Source: Acidobacteriota bacterium
GTDB lineage: Bacteria; Acidobacteriota; Vicinamibacteria; Vicinamibacterales; UBA2999
NCBI GenBank assembly: GCA_016192845.1
Contig: JACPTI010000117.1
Coordinates: 1-40,611, forward strand
DNA: 40,611 nucleotides
Direction: 5' to 3'
Positions 29,150-36,511 of the stretch are shown piece after piece (within the stretch, counting starts at the first letter, position 1; each line of letters starts with the position of its first letter). A model generated the notes under the pieces. That model ran no database searches. It was not told the origin of the DNA and saw nothing but the letters and a program-made list of their open reading frames with translations. A program made the position numbers and the translations under genes.

Positions 29150-30488
29150 AAGACCGGTGAGGTGAGAGCCCTAGGACCGCTATACGGCTCCTGGGAACGG
29201 GTACACAATTCTCGTTTGGAGCCGTATAGCGGTCCAGGCACACGCGCCCGGTGCTCAGGGCTGGTGCGGCGTGAGGTAGTTGGCGATGGAACGCTCGGTG
29301 GCAATGGTGGCGATGGCGTGCTTGAACACCAGATGGTCCACGCCGTTGACTTCGACGACCACCGCGAAGCGATCGAAGTTCTTGATGCGCGCCTCGAACC
29401 GGCGCCCGTCGATGAGATGGACGCTCACCGACAGACGTTCGCGCCTCGCGTGGTTGAGAAACACGTCCTGAATGTTCGGCTGGGTGGAGGCTGTACGGGG
29501 TTCGGACACCTGGGCCATCAGGCAGTGTCTCCTCGCGGCTCACGAACGGGGTCCCCACCGCGCACATCTCCTGTTCCACGCGCAGCAGCGAATCGCGTCG
29601 CTCGCCGGGGCCGTCGAACCAGATAAGATTAGGCTCTTTGCGGAACCAGATCAACTGCCGCCGCGCGTAGCGTCGATTCTCCTGCACGATGAGCGCGCGC
29701 GTCGCCGCCTCGCCGCGCACGCCGCTCAGCATTTCCATCACCTGCCGGTACACGAGACCGCCGAAGGGGCGCGCGCTCGGCGGCACGCCGCGAGCCAGTA
29801 GCGCCCGCACCTCGGCCACGATGCCGCGCGCGAACTGTTCATCTACGCGGCGCGCGACGCGCTCGGCCGTCACCGCCGCTGGCAGGCGCAGCGCGATGGG
29901 AATTACTTCGCAATCGGCAATGGGTGAGGCCGTTTCGGCAAAATGTGCTGTCAGCGGCCGGCCGGTGGTCAGGTACACCTCGAGCGCGCGGACCAGGCGC
30001 TTGCGGTCGCGCGGCACGATGCGCGCGGCTGAGTCGGCGTCGACCCGCCTGAGCCACCGGTGCAGGCATTCCAGGCCGCGGCGATCCGCCACGCGGTTGA
30101 GCCTCGTGCGCAGCGCCTCGTCCGCCCCGGGCCCGGGAAACAGGCCCCGCGTGAGCGCCCGGTAGTAGAACCCCGTGCCGCCGACGACGATCGGCAGCCT
30201 GCCGCGCGCGTGGACCTCTCGAATCAGGCGCGCCGCGTCGCGCGCGTACTGCGCGGCGGTATACACCTCGGTCGGCTCGACCACGCCGATCAGGTGATGG
30301 GGAATGCCGCGCCGCGCGTCGACGGGGACCTTGTCCGTGCCGATGTCGAACCCCCGGTACAGGGCGGTCGAGTCGCAGTTGATGATCTCGCCGCCGTATC
30401 GCTCCGCAAGCGCAAGGCCGAGCGCGCTCTTGCCGGAGGCCGTCGGACCGAGAACGGCCAGGACGAGTCGCCGCCGGGCGTCTACCAT
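28605..30488 (-). CDS. miaA: tRNA dimethylallyltransferase with lost stop and run-on frame
   Basis: Residues 1 to about 305 are a complete MiaA, which adds the dimethylallyl group to A37 of tRNAs. The P-loop GPTASGKS is at 14-21; [44 protein letters not shown] and the late [19 protein letters not shown] segment are all present. MiaA normally ends about here. In this sequence no stop follows: the frame runs on through hfq and 545 bases of deoB to 28605 (627 codons), and the extension reads as Arg/Pro-rich shadow. The other two frames have stops at 29542 and 29520 (the latter TGA overlapping the hfq ATG), so a one-base indel near 29545-29600 explains it. The functional gene is about 29520-30488. 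Confidence 0.85.
   Translation of the reverse strand: MVDARRRLVLAVLGPTASGKSALGLALAERYGGEIINCDSTALYRGFDIGTDKVPVDARRGIPHHLIGVVEPTEVYTAAQYARDAARLIREVHARGRLPIVVGGTGFYYRALTRGLFPGPGADEALRTRLNRVADRRGLECLHRWLRRVDADSAARIVPRDRKRLVRALEVYLTTGRPLTAHFAETASPIADCEVIPIALRLPAAVTAERVARRVDEQFARGIVAEVRALLARGVPPSARPFGGLVYRQVMEMLSGVRGEAATRALIVQENRRYARRQLIWFRKEPNLIWFDGPGERRDSLLRVEQEMCAVGTPFVSREETLPDGPGVRTPYSLHPAEHSGRVSQPREARTSVGERPSHRRAPVRGAHQELRSLRGGRRSQRRGPSGVQARHRHHCHRAFHRQLPHAAPALSTGRVCLDRYTAPNENCVPVPRSRIAVLGLSPHRSYDGRQEQSPRLVHARRRDRPRQRRHRGASRRGRVRRRGKPHARQHREASAPATAGAPLARPGSAGEARGRRVGGASSRLRADGGGLGRQGLRDRALGADGPRARSAVSHVSGRFPARRGFRVRAPDRARHAGQRRGVWHRNHRPARCRAPPDGQADRLYVGRQRVPDCRARGRHPARGAVP
29174..29235. repeat. 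18-bp perfect inverted repeat between hfq and deoB
   Basis: Arms ggaccgctatacggctcc (29174-29191) and its exact complement (29218-29235) enclose a 26-base loop, starting 20 bases after the hfq stop. It is the only larger gap in the long run not filled by a tandem-word hairpin. It could end hfq transcripts or stabilise their 3' end, but the perfect arms also resemble a small mobile palindrome. Confidence 0.85.
29255..29518 (-). CDS. hfq: RNA chaperone Hfq
   Basis: This 87-residue Sm-like protein forms a hexamer that pairs small RNAs with mRNAs. It has the [20 protein letters not shown] opening, the Sm1 region ([22 protein letters not shown]) and the Sm2 motif FKHAIATI (YKHAIST in E. coli). 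The C-terminal tail is short. It lies directly after miaA, the miaA-hfq order known in proteobacteria. Its ATG forms TGATG with an out-of-frame stop that was probably the original miaA stop. Confidence 0.92.
   Translation of the reverse strand: MAQVSEPRTASTQPNIQDVFLNHARRERLSVSVHLIDGRRFEARIKNFDRFAVVVEVNGVDHLVFKHAIATIATERSIANYLTPHQP
29547..29565. repeat. Third copy of the GGGGTCCCC dispersed motif in the miaA tail
   Basis: Nineteen bases (cggggtccccaccgcgcac) are identical to 17208-17226, 12 kb away. The copy falls where the conserved part of MiaA ends and where the stop codon is missing, so insertion of this element may be what extended the frame. Confidence 0.6.
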
Positions 30489-30565
30489 CCGACGCGTGCG
30501 AGGACGTACACCACGAGCGCCGTCAGCAGAATCAGGAGACCCAGCTGCTGCACTCGTGTCGGCAT
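30482..30565 (-). CDS. 27-residue single-helix membrane miniprotein
   Basis: A 27-codon frame (ATG at 30565, TAG at 30482) encodes MPTRVQQLGLLILLTALVVY followed by VLARVGW. That is a short polar head, a hydrophobic helix of about 16 residues and a basic end: the layout of a small inner-membrane protein. It overlaps the miaA start by 7 bases and fills the space between repeat element E7 and miaA. No Shine-Dalgarno site is visible. Conservation in relatives would decide whether it is real. Confidence 0.4.
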   Translation of the reverse strand: MPTRVQQLGLLILLTALVVYVLARVGW

Positions 30566-30578
30566 AGAAAAATCCGAG

Positions 30579-30609
30579 TCTGAGGCCTGGGGCCCGAGGC
30601 CTGAGGCCT
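30579..30609. repeat. Tandem-word element E7 (GAGGCCT heptads, self-complementary)
   Basis: Four to five heptads of gaggcct with the variant ggggccc lie just after the TonB-like gene's stop. Because AGGCCT is its own complement, the array can fold on itself without a separate right arm. It is the shortest of the series. Confidence 0.75.
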
Positions 30610-30616
30610 ACATGAT

Positions 30617-31549
30617 TCAGTAAGGTGGTTGTTCGTTGTAATAGAAGGTCACCGTAAAGAGCGCCCGGTCGAGCGGGTATTCCGGCGGCAGCGGTGCCGT
30701 GGGATTCGACGAGTAGATCGCACCGTACGCTGCCCGGGTGAACGACTCGATGGCCGACGGCTGCACTATGACGATGTCAGTGATCGAGCCGTCCTTGTGG
30801 ATGTAGAACTGCAGCACGACATGGCCGCTCATGACCAGCGCCGCTTGCGGAATGAACCAGTTGCGGCGGACCTGGGCAACGAAGCGACGCAGCCACGGCC
30901 CGAACTCGACGCCCCGGGTGTCGAACTGAATCGTCGCCCCGGGACGGTCGTTCCCCCCCTGCGGATTGTCGAATCGCTCATTCTGGACGTACTGCTGCAG
31001 GTTGCGGAGTGCCTCGCCGAGCGACCCGCCGGGGCGCGTCAGCGGCGTCTCGAGCGGACGGCGCAGGCCGGTCTCGCCGGGCGGCGTGACACGCGCCACC
31101 TGGGTCTCGGGCTCCGGCTGCGGCGGGGATTTCGGATTGTCGGCACCCTTCGCCCTTTCGGCTTCCGCGTCCTCGATCCGCTCGGAGGTATCGCCGCGCG
31201 AGAACGGCAGCGGGTTCTCAGGTTCGCGGACGATCACCGGGTCCTGGGCGCGCCGATCGAGATCCGAGAGCTCCGCGAGCGGGGGCGGCCGGAGCGCCGG
31301 CGTGTCGACGCGCGGCCGGACGAACACGAACCGCCGCGCCGCTTCCTCGCGCTGCCGCTCGAGCTCGGCCTGACGGCGCTGGAGCTCCTCGGGACTGGGC
31401 TGGAAGATGGGTAAGCGTGGTCCGACGATCAAGGCGATCGCGATGAACGCGTGAAACATGACCGACAGCAGCACGCCTTCGCGTCTCGAGATCGCGCTGC
31501 CGACGACGTTTTCATCCTGGTAGCGATCGTCGAAGTCGAAATGAATCAC
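30617..31549 (-). CDS. TonB-like energy transducer protein
   Basis: This 310-residue protein starts at a GTG. It has a single N-terminal membrane helix (about residues 25-43, GVLLSVMFHAFIAIALIVG). A charged coiled segment (EELQRRQAELERQREEA) and a long Pro/Glu/Arg-rich spacer cross the periplasm. A C-terminal TonB-like domain follows (FVAQVRRNWFIPQAALVMSG, VVLQFYIHKDGSITDIVIVQ, ALFTVTFYYNE). TonB proteins couple the proton-driven ExbBD motor to outer-membrane receptors such as the one at 3618. No exbB/exbD lies in this window. A TATAAT 12 bases upstream suggests a very short leader. Confidence 0.88.
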   Translation of the reverse strand: MIHFDFDDRYQDENVVGSAISRREGVLLSVMFHAFIAIALIVGPRLPIFQPSPEELQRRQAELERQREEAARRFVFVRPRVDTPALRPPPLAELSDLDRRAQDPVIVREPENPLPFSRGDTSERIEDAEAERAKGADNPKSPPQPEPETQVARVTPPGETGLRRPLETPLTRPGGSLGEALRNLQQYVQNERFDNPQGGNDRPGATIQFDTRGVEFGPWLRRFVAQVRRNWFIPQAALVMSGHVVLQFYIHKDGSITDIVIVQPSAIESFTRAAYGAIYSSNPTAPLPPEYPLDRALFTVTFYYNEQPPY

Positions 31550-31561
31550 GCAGTTGACTGA

Positions 31562-31567
31562 ATTATA
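31562..31567 (-). promoter_or_regulatory. TATAAT -10 box close to the TonB-like gene start
   Basis: A perfect TATAAT on the minus strand lies at the junction of repeat element E8 and the GTG start, 12 bases away. The context cgttataattcag resembles the one before yceD (gctataattagc). A leaderless or near-leaderless message is likely if it is used. No -35 box is evident; the upstream DNA is the repeat itself. Confidence 0.4.
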
Positions 31568-31568
31568 A

Positions 31569-31627
31569 CGGGCTACGGGCTTTCGGCCTTGGGCTTTGGC
31601 TACCAGCTACCGGCTACCGACTACCAG
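31569..31627. repeat. Tandem-word element E8 (GGGCTTT / GCTACCG heptads)
   Basis: About nine heptads lie between menG and the TonB-like gene: on the plus strand gggctac, gggcttt, cggcctt, gggcttt, then gctacca, gctaccg, gctaccg, actacca. Unlike most elements the two halves are both forward variants with limited pairing (gcc/ggc, agctagct at the right end). It may be a decayed or alternative form. The right end runs to the menG stop. Confidence 0.8.
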
Positions 31628-32329
31628 CTAGCTCCGCCGGCCCGTGTAGAGATAGACGATCCCGAACGTGAGTGGGACGGCGCGGACGTCGCGGAATCCC
31701 ACCTGTTCGAGCAGCGCGACCAAAGCCGCCGGCGGCGGGAAGCTGCGCACCGAGGCGGGCAGGTACGAGTAGGCTGCGCCATGGCCCGAAATGGCGCGGC
31801 CGATCCATGGCAGCAGGTACTTGAAATACCAGAGGTAGAGCGTCCGGAGGCCGGGCACCCGCAGCTCGCCGAACTCGAGGATCGCCAGGCGGCCGCCGCG
31901 GCGCAGCGCCCGCGCCATCTCGGCGCACGCCAGCTCGGGCCGCTCGACGTTGCGGATGCCGAACGCCACCGTGGCCGCATCGACCGTGGCGTCCGCCACC
32001 GGGAGCCTGGTCGCGTCGCCGCGCACGAGCGCAATGCGGCCCGCCGCCCCCGCCGCGCGCACCTTTCGCCACCCAATCGCCAGCATCGCACCGGCAAAAT
32101 CGACGCCGACGACGCGCGCCGCCTGTCTCGCCTGCAGCGCGACGTCGGCGGTGCCGGTGCACACGTCGAGCAGCACCTCGCGGCCGCTGAGCTGGAGCGA
32201 CCGAATCGCCCGGGTACGCCAGCGGCGGTCGATCCCGGCGCTCAGCAGGTGATTGAGCAGGTCGTACCGGGGCGCGATCGCATCGAACATCCCGGCGATG
32301 CGGTCGGGCGCTTTGTCGGAGGATCGCAC
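31628..32329 (-). CDS. menG: Demethylmenaquinone methyltransferase
   Basis: This 233-residue SAM-dependent methyltransferase of the UbiE/MenG family performs the last step of menaquinone synthesis. It has MFDAIAPRYDLLNHLLSAGID (family signature), the SAM motif LLDVCTGTADVAL, VDFAGAMLAIGWRK, and AFGIRNVERPELACAEMARALRRGGRLAILEFGE. The GTG start lies one base after the mqnP stop, within the mqn cluster. Methylation of menaquinone rather than ubiquinone precursors is inferred from the mqn neighbours. Confidence 0.95.
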   Translation of the reverse strand: MRSSDKAPDRIAGMFDAIAPRYDLLNHLLSAGIDRRWRTRAIRSLQLSGREVLLDVCTGTADVALQARQAARVVGVDFAGAMLAIGWRKVRAAGAAGRIALVRGDATRLPVADATVDAATVAFGIRNVERPELACAEMARALRRGGRLAILEFGELRVPGLRTLYLWYFKYLLPWIGRAISGHGAAYSYLPASVRSFPPPAALVALLEQVGFRDVRAVPLTFGIVYLYTGRRS

Positions 32330-32330
32330 G

Positions 32331-33182
32331 CTAGCCGATGACCAGCGAGAGCGCCGTCGCCGCGAAATAGATGATCCCGACGTAGCCGTTCAGGTCGAAC
32401 GCCCTGCGGAGCTGCGACAAGTCGCGCTCGCTGACGAGCGACTGCTCGTACGCCAGCAGCACGGCGACGATCGCGACGCCGGCGAGATAGAGCGGCGGCA
32501 GATCGGCGGCGCGCCACAGGACGGCCATCGCGACGACTGTGGCCAGATGCATCAGACGCGAGAGCCGGATAGCGGCCCCGATACCGAACCGGACGGGAAT
32601 CGAGCGAAGCCGGTGCGCGCGATCGAACTCCACGTCCTGACAGGCGTACAGGACGTCGAATCCGCCGACCCAGAGCCCGATGGCGAGGCCCAGCAGCCAC
32701 GGCTCGGCGCCGGCGCCGCCGCCCGCGGCAATCCAGCCGCCGACCGGCGCCACGGCCATCGCGAGGCCGAGGAACAGCTGCGTGTACGAGGTGTAGCGCT
32801 TCGCCAGCGCGTACCAGAAGACAATCGCGAGCGCGACCGGCGACAGGGCGAGACACAGCGGATTGAGACGTCCCGCCGCATAGACGAACGCGACCGAGGA
32901 GACCACCACGAACAGCGTCGCCTCGCGCCGCGACATGACGCCGCGCGGCAGCTCACGCATCGCCGTCCGTGGATTCAGCGCGTCGAACCGGGCGTCCACC
33001 AGGCGGTTGAACCCCATGGCCGCGCTGCGCGCCGCGACCATACAGATGACAATCCAGAACACCTGCCACCACGAGAACGGGGACGTCCGCCAGGCGAGGA
33101 GCGCACCGGTCAGCGCAAACGGCAGAGCGAAGACGGAGTGGCTGAACCGGACGAACGACAGGTAGGTGAAGAGCTTGTGCAT
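32331..33182 (-). CDS. mqnP: UbiA-family prenyltransferase of the futalosine menaquinone pathway
   Basis: This 283-residue membrane enzyme attaches the polyprenyl tail. It has the aspartate-rich prenyl-diphosphate motif in MGFNRLVDARFDALNPRTAMRELP and a second one in YACQDVEFDRAHRLRSIPVRFG, with eight or so hydrophobic segments. The ATG at 33182 overlaps the stop of the deaminase gene (TGATG); the open frame upstream to 33539 is only a shadow of that gene. The position in the mqn cluster, directly before menG, makes MqnP more likely than 4-hydroxybenzoate (UbiA) activity. Confidence 0.9.
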   Translation of the reverse strand: MHKLFTYLSFVRFSHSVFALPFALTGALLAWRTSPFSWWQVFWIVICMVAARSAAMGFNRLVDARFDALNPRTAMRELPRGVMSRREATLFVVVSSVAFVYAAGRLNPLCLALSPVALAIVFWYALAKRYTSYTQLFLGLAMAVAPVGGWIAAGGGAGAEPWLLGLAIGLWVGGFDVLYACQDVEFDRAHRLRSIPVRFGIGAAIRLSRLMHLATVVAMAVLWRAADLPPLYLAGVAIVAVLLAYEQSLVSERDLSQLRRAFDLNGYVGIIYFAATALSLVIG

Positions 33183-34387
33183 CACGTGTCGAGCCACGTC
33201 ACGGCGGCGGGCTCGATGCCGGACAGCAGATATTCTTCCACATCGGCCACGTCGGCGGGCACGCGCACGGCGATCAGCGAGGCGCGCTTCCCCGCCTCGA
33301 TGCTGCCGTACTGCCCGCCGAACCCGAGCGCGCTGGCGCCCCGCAGTGTGGCGCTCTCGAGCAGACGCCCCGCGGGAACCCGCGGCGCCAGACGACGCGC
33401 CGCCGCGAGCTCCGCAAACATGTTCAGATCGACGACGCTCGCCAGGCTGTCGGTGCCGAACGCGACTGAGACACTCCACGCATAGAGCGCGTCGAGCGGC
33501 GGATCGCCGACGCCGACGTACCGGTTGCTGCGCGGGCACGAGACGACGGTGGTGCCAAGGGTCCCGAGGCGCGCAAGGTCATCGGGCGAGCACTGCACCG
33601 CGTGCACGGCCAGGACGCGCGCGTCGAGGAAGCCGAGCGCCGACAGATACGCCACCGGCGACGCGCCGGCCGGCCGCCACGCGGTCGACCAGACGCCCAG
33701 CTCGGCGAGCAGATCACGCCAGCCGCCGGTGCCGCGCGCGATGAACTCCACTTCGTCCGGCGACTCGGCGAGATGGACCGTCGACACGTCCGCCGGATGC
33801 GCGTCGAGGTCGTCGCGAATGGCGGTAAACAAGCCGGGCGAGACGGAGTATGGTGCGTGCGGCGCCAGGCTGAGCCGCACGTCCGCGCCCGACTCCCCTT
33901 CGGCGTCGATCGCGGCGCGCGCGGCGCGCACGCGCCCGGCCGGATCGTCCGTGTTGAAGCCGAGCAGCTCGTAGAAGACGCGGGCAGCCATCCCAGCCTC
34001 GCGCAGCAGCGGCACCGCCACGAGCGTGTTGCTGATATCGCCCATCAGCCCCGTGCCGGCCGCCCGCGCGGCCGCGATCGTGGTCCGCGCCGAGCTCAGG
34101 ATGACCGGGTCGCGCGGATCGGGATACCGACGGCGCGCCGCCATGACCGCTCGAATCCAGTCGAGAAACCGGTCGGTTGGCTGAATGGCGCCCGCCAGGT
34201 ACGACAGCTCCAGATGCGTGTGGGCGTTGACGAGCGCCGGCAGGATCGCCGCGGATCCAAGGTCGACGACTCCAGCTTTCGTGCCCGTGCCGACCCCGGC
34301 GACGATCCCGTCCTCGACGGCGACCCAGCCGTCGCCGATGGGAGGTGATGAGATGGGAAGAATCCAGGAGGCTCGGTAGACGACCAC
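33182..34387 (-). CDS. Aminofutalosine deaminase-type amidohydrolase
   Basis: This 401-residue metal-dependent amidohydrolase has the HxH motif (NAHTHLELSYL), LAPHAPYSVSPGLF, VHLAESPDEVEFI (metal His), a third His in LAVHAVQCS, and the metal Asp in FGTDSLAS. In futalosine clusters such an enzyme deaminates 6-amino-6-deoxyfutalosine to futalosine, which is the likely role between mqnC and mqnP. A related cytosine-deaminase-like or ATZ/TRZ hydrolase is the alternative. The GTG start follows repeat element E9. Confidence 0.88.
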   Translation of the reverse strand: MVVYRASWILPISSPPIGDGWVAVEDGIVAGVGTGTKAGVVDLGSAAILPALVNAHTHLELSYLAGAIQPTDRFLDWIRAVMAARRRYPDPRDPVILSSARTTIAAARAAGTGLMGDISNTLVAVPLLREAGMAARVFYELLGFNTDDPAGRVRAARAAIDAEGESGADVRLSLAPHAPYSVSPGLFTAIRDDLDAHPADVSTVHLAESPDEVEFIARGTGGWRDLLAELGVWSTAWRPAGASPVAYLSALGFLDARVLAVHAVQCSPDDLARLGTLGTTVVSCPRSNRYVGVGDPPLDALYAWSVSVAFGTDSLASVVDLNMFAELAAARRLAPRVPAGRLLESATLRGASALGFGGQYGSIEAGKRASLIAVRVPADVADVEEYLLSGIEPAAVTWLDT

Positions 34388-34404
34388 CGGCGTCTGTCAC
34401 CCCC

Positions 34405-34487
34405 ACGAGACATCGAGCCATCGAGCCACCGAGGCACCGAGAGACTTGAAAGACGTTCTCGGTGTCTCGGTGCCTCGGTGTTCCGTG
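34405..34487. repeat. Tandem-word hairpin element E9 (CACCGAGG octads)
   Basis: The left arm 34405-34445 is made of octads catcgagc, caccgagg and caccgaga. The right arm 34455-34487 is the complement (tcggtgtc, tcggtgcc). The loop is about 10 bases. The word is the same as in E3, 13 kb away, but the units differ in detail. It fills the gap between mqnC and the deaminase gene. Confidence 0.92.
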
Positions 34488-34502
34488 AACGCGAAGAAAA
34501 CC

Positions 34503-35705
34503 TCACTGCGCCAGGCGCAGCTGCTTGCCGGCCCGGCTGCGGGCCGGGTACTGCCGAAGCTGCTCGGGCACCGACGTGTCGCCGGCCGACCTCGCGGTGG
34601 CGAGCTCCAGCATGCGCGGCACCTCGCGCTCGCGGAAGATCGGATCACCGAGGATCTCGTAGTGCATGTTGCGGCGCTTCGGGACGAACCCGGCGTCCTC
34701 GATATTGGTGACGATTTCGACCTCGTCCATGCAGTAGCTCGCGCCGGCGGCGCGGACGACGTTCTCCTCGATCATCACGCTGCCCATGTCGTTGGCGCCG
34801 AACGCGAGGCTGAGCTGCCCCACCTTGCCGCCCTGCGTCACCCACGAGGCCTGCAGGTTGTCGACGTTGTCGAGCACGATGCGTGCGAGCGCCAGCGTCC
34901 GCAGGTAGTCGATGCCGGTGGCCTCCACGCCGCCGCGCTCGGTGTGCTCCGGCTGGAAGCTCCAGGCGATGAACGCGGTGAACCCGCCCGTCTCGTCCTG
35001 CAGGTCGCGCACGCGTATCAGGTGCTCGATGCGCTCCTCGTCGGTCTCCACCGTGCCGTACATCATCGTGGCCGTCGCGCGGAGCCCGGCGCGGTGCGCG
35101 TGGCGCATCACGTCGATCCACTCGTCCGCCGACGCCTTGCCGTAGCAGTTCAGGAGCTTTCGGACCCGGTCGACGAGGATCTCCGCGCCGCCCCCGGGAA
35201 TGCTGTCGAGCCCCGCGGCGACGAGCCGCGCGACGACCTCCGGCACGGGCACGTGATTGATCCGGGAGATGTGCAGGATCTCCGGCGGCGACAGAGCGTG
35301 CAGCCTGAGCTCCGGATACCGTCCCTTGATGGCCCGGAACAGGTCCTCGTACCAGGCGATCGGCAGATCGGGGTTGTGCCCACCCTGGAGCAGCAGCTGG
35401 TTGCCGCCGACCGCCATCGTCTCGTCGATCTTGCGGAAGATCTCCTCGAACCCGAGGACGTACCCCTCGGACGAGCCGACCGGGCGGTAGAACGCGCAGA
35501 AATTGCAGCGCGCCACGCACACGTTCGTGTAGTTGACGTTGCGGTCGATGATGTAGGTGACGATCCGAGGGGGGTGCCTGCGGGCGCGGATGGTGTCGGC
35601 GAGGCGGCCGAGCAGATGCGTCGGTGCCTGGCGATAGAGCTCGAGCGCGTCGGCCGCGCCGACGCGGGCGCCGTCCATCACCTTTCGCGCAAGCTCGTCG
35701 ACCAT
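34503..35705 (-). CDS. mqnC: Cyclic dehypoxanthinyl futalosine synthase
   Basis: This 400-residue radical SAM enzyme cyclises dehypoxanthine futalosine. The [4Fe-4S]-SAM motif is intact: CVARCNFC with Cys63, Cys67 and Cys70 in ITYIIDRNVNYTNVCVARC-like context (here IVTYIIDRN). LLQGGHNPDLPIAWYEDLFRAIK, GLDSIPGGGAEILVDRVRK and LSLAFGANDMGSVMIEENVV are the usual MqnC blocks. The ATG overlaps the mqnA stop (TGATG). It is the only cysteine-complete radical SAM protein in the window. Confidence 0.96.
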   Translation of the reverse strand: MVDELARKVMDGARVGAADALELYRQAPTHLLGRLADTIRARRHPPRIVTYIIDRNVNYTNVCVARCNFCAFYRPVGSSEGYVLGFEEIFRKIDETMAVGGNQLLLQGGHNPDLPIAWYEDLFRAIKGRYPELRLHALSPPEILHISRINHVPVPEVVARLVAAGLDSIPGGGAEILVDRVRKLLNCYGKASADEWIDVMRHAHRAGLRATATMMYGTVETDEERIEHLIRVRDLQDETGGFTAFIAWSFQPEHTERGGVEATGIDYLRTLALARIVLDNVDNLQASWVTQGGKVGQLSLAFGANDMGSVMIEENVVRAAGASYCMDEVEIVTNIEDAGFVPKRRNMHYEILGDPIFREREVPRMLELATARSAGDTSVPEQLRQYPARSRAGKQLRLAQ

Positions 35706-36511
35706 CAGAAAAATTCCAGCGTCCGCCGCTCGGGCGCCAGCCCCAGCTCCACGGCGTAGTCGAGAAACATCTGCAGGCCGGCGGCTTCTTCCGGGCCGAG
35801 GCCGTATTTCACATTATCCCTTAGGTACGCCGCCGCACGCGCGGTCGCGTCCGCGTCGCCGCGCCCGTATTCCGCCGCGATTGCGGCGGTGGCGCGCGCC
35901 CCCTCGTCCTGCGCGTCCTGCAACGCGCGCACGTCGGCATCGGAGACCGCGCCCGGCCGTCCGGTCCACGCCGCGTAGATGAACGGCAGCCCGGTCATCG
36001 CGGACCACTCGTCGCCGAGATCGATCTTCTCGAGCCGGAGCGCCCGCTCGTCGGCGTCGAGCGCCGGGTCGCCGATGAGCAGCGCTGCGTCGGCGCCGCG
36101 CGTCATCGTCGCGAGGTCGGGGCCGTGGGGCACGAACTCCGGCTCGATTCGGAAACGATGGCGGCACAACACCTTGATGAGCGCCACCGAGGTGCGCGAG
36201 CTCGTGTCGAGCGCGATGCGGCGGATCGCCCGGAGCGGCACGCGCGTGAACAGCGCCACCGACCGCACCGGTCCGCGCGACCCGATCCCGACGCCCGGCA
36301 CGAACCGGTAGTCGGGCGCCCGCAGATACTCGACGGACGGGATGAGCCCGAGATCGACCGCGCCGGCATGGAGCAGCGAGGCGCACACCGACGGCACGTC
36401 GTACCGAATGCGCCACCGCTCGGGGGCGCGGTCGAGCGCCCACGTCAGCGGCCGCGCGTTCAGGTACCCGACGGCGCCCAGGCGCACCGGGCGTCTGACA
36501 GAACGCGTCAC
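35705..36511 (-). CDS. mqnA: Chorismate dehydratase (menaquinone biosynthesis)
   Basis: This 268-residue periplasmic-binding-protein-like enzyme dehydrates chorismate to 3-enolpyruvylbenzoate, the entry to the futalosine pathway. It has LGAVGYLNARPLTWAL, YDVPSVCASLLHAGAVDLGLIPSVEYL, IALDTSSRTSVALIKVLC and DAALLIGDPAL, all standard MqnA blocks. The GTG start overlaps the preceding stop by 4 bases (GTGA), and the end overlaps mqnC. Tight packing suggests co-translation with the gene upstream. Confidence 0.95.
   Translation of the reverse strand: MTRSVRRPVRLGAVGYLNARPLTWALDRAPERWRIRYDVPSVCASLLHAGAVDLGLIPSVEYLRAPDYRFVPGVGIGSRGPVRSVALFTRVPLRAIRRIALDTSSRTSVALIKVLCRHRFRIEPEFVPHGPDLATMTRGADAALLIGDPALDADERALRLEKIDLGDEWSAMTGLPFIYAAWTGRPGAVSDADVRALQDAQDEGARATAAIAAEYGRGDADATARAAAYLRDNVKYGLGPEEAAGLQMFLDYAVELGLAPERRTLEFF

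Noticed and set aside
28605..29520. A novel C-terminal domain fused to MiaA
   Set aside because: The extension lies wholly over hfq and deoB in another frame and has shadow-like Arg/Pro-rich composition with no motif.
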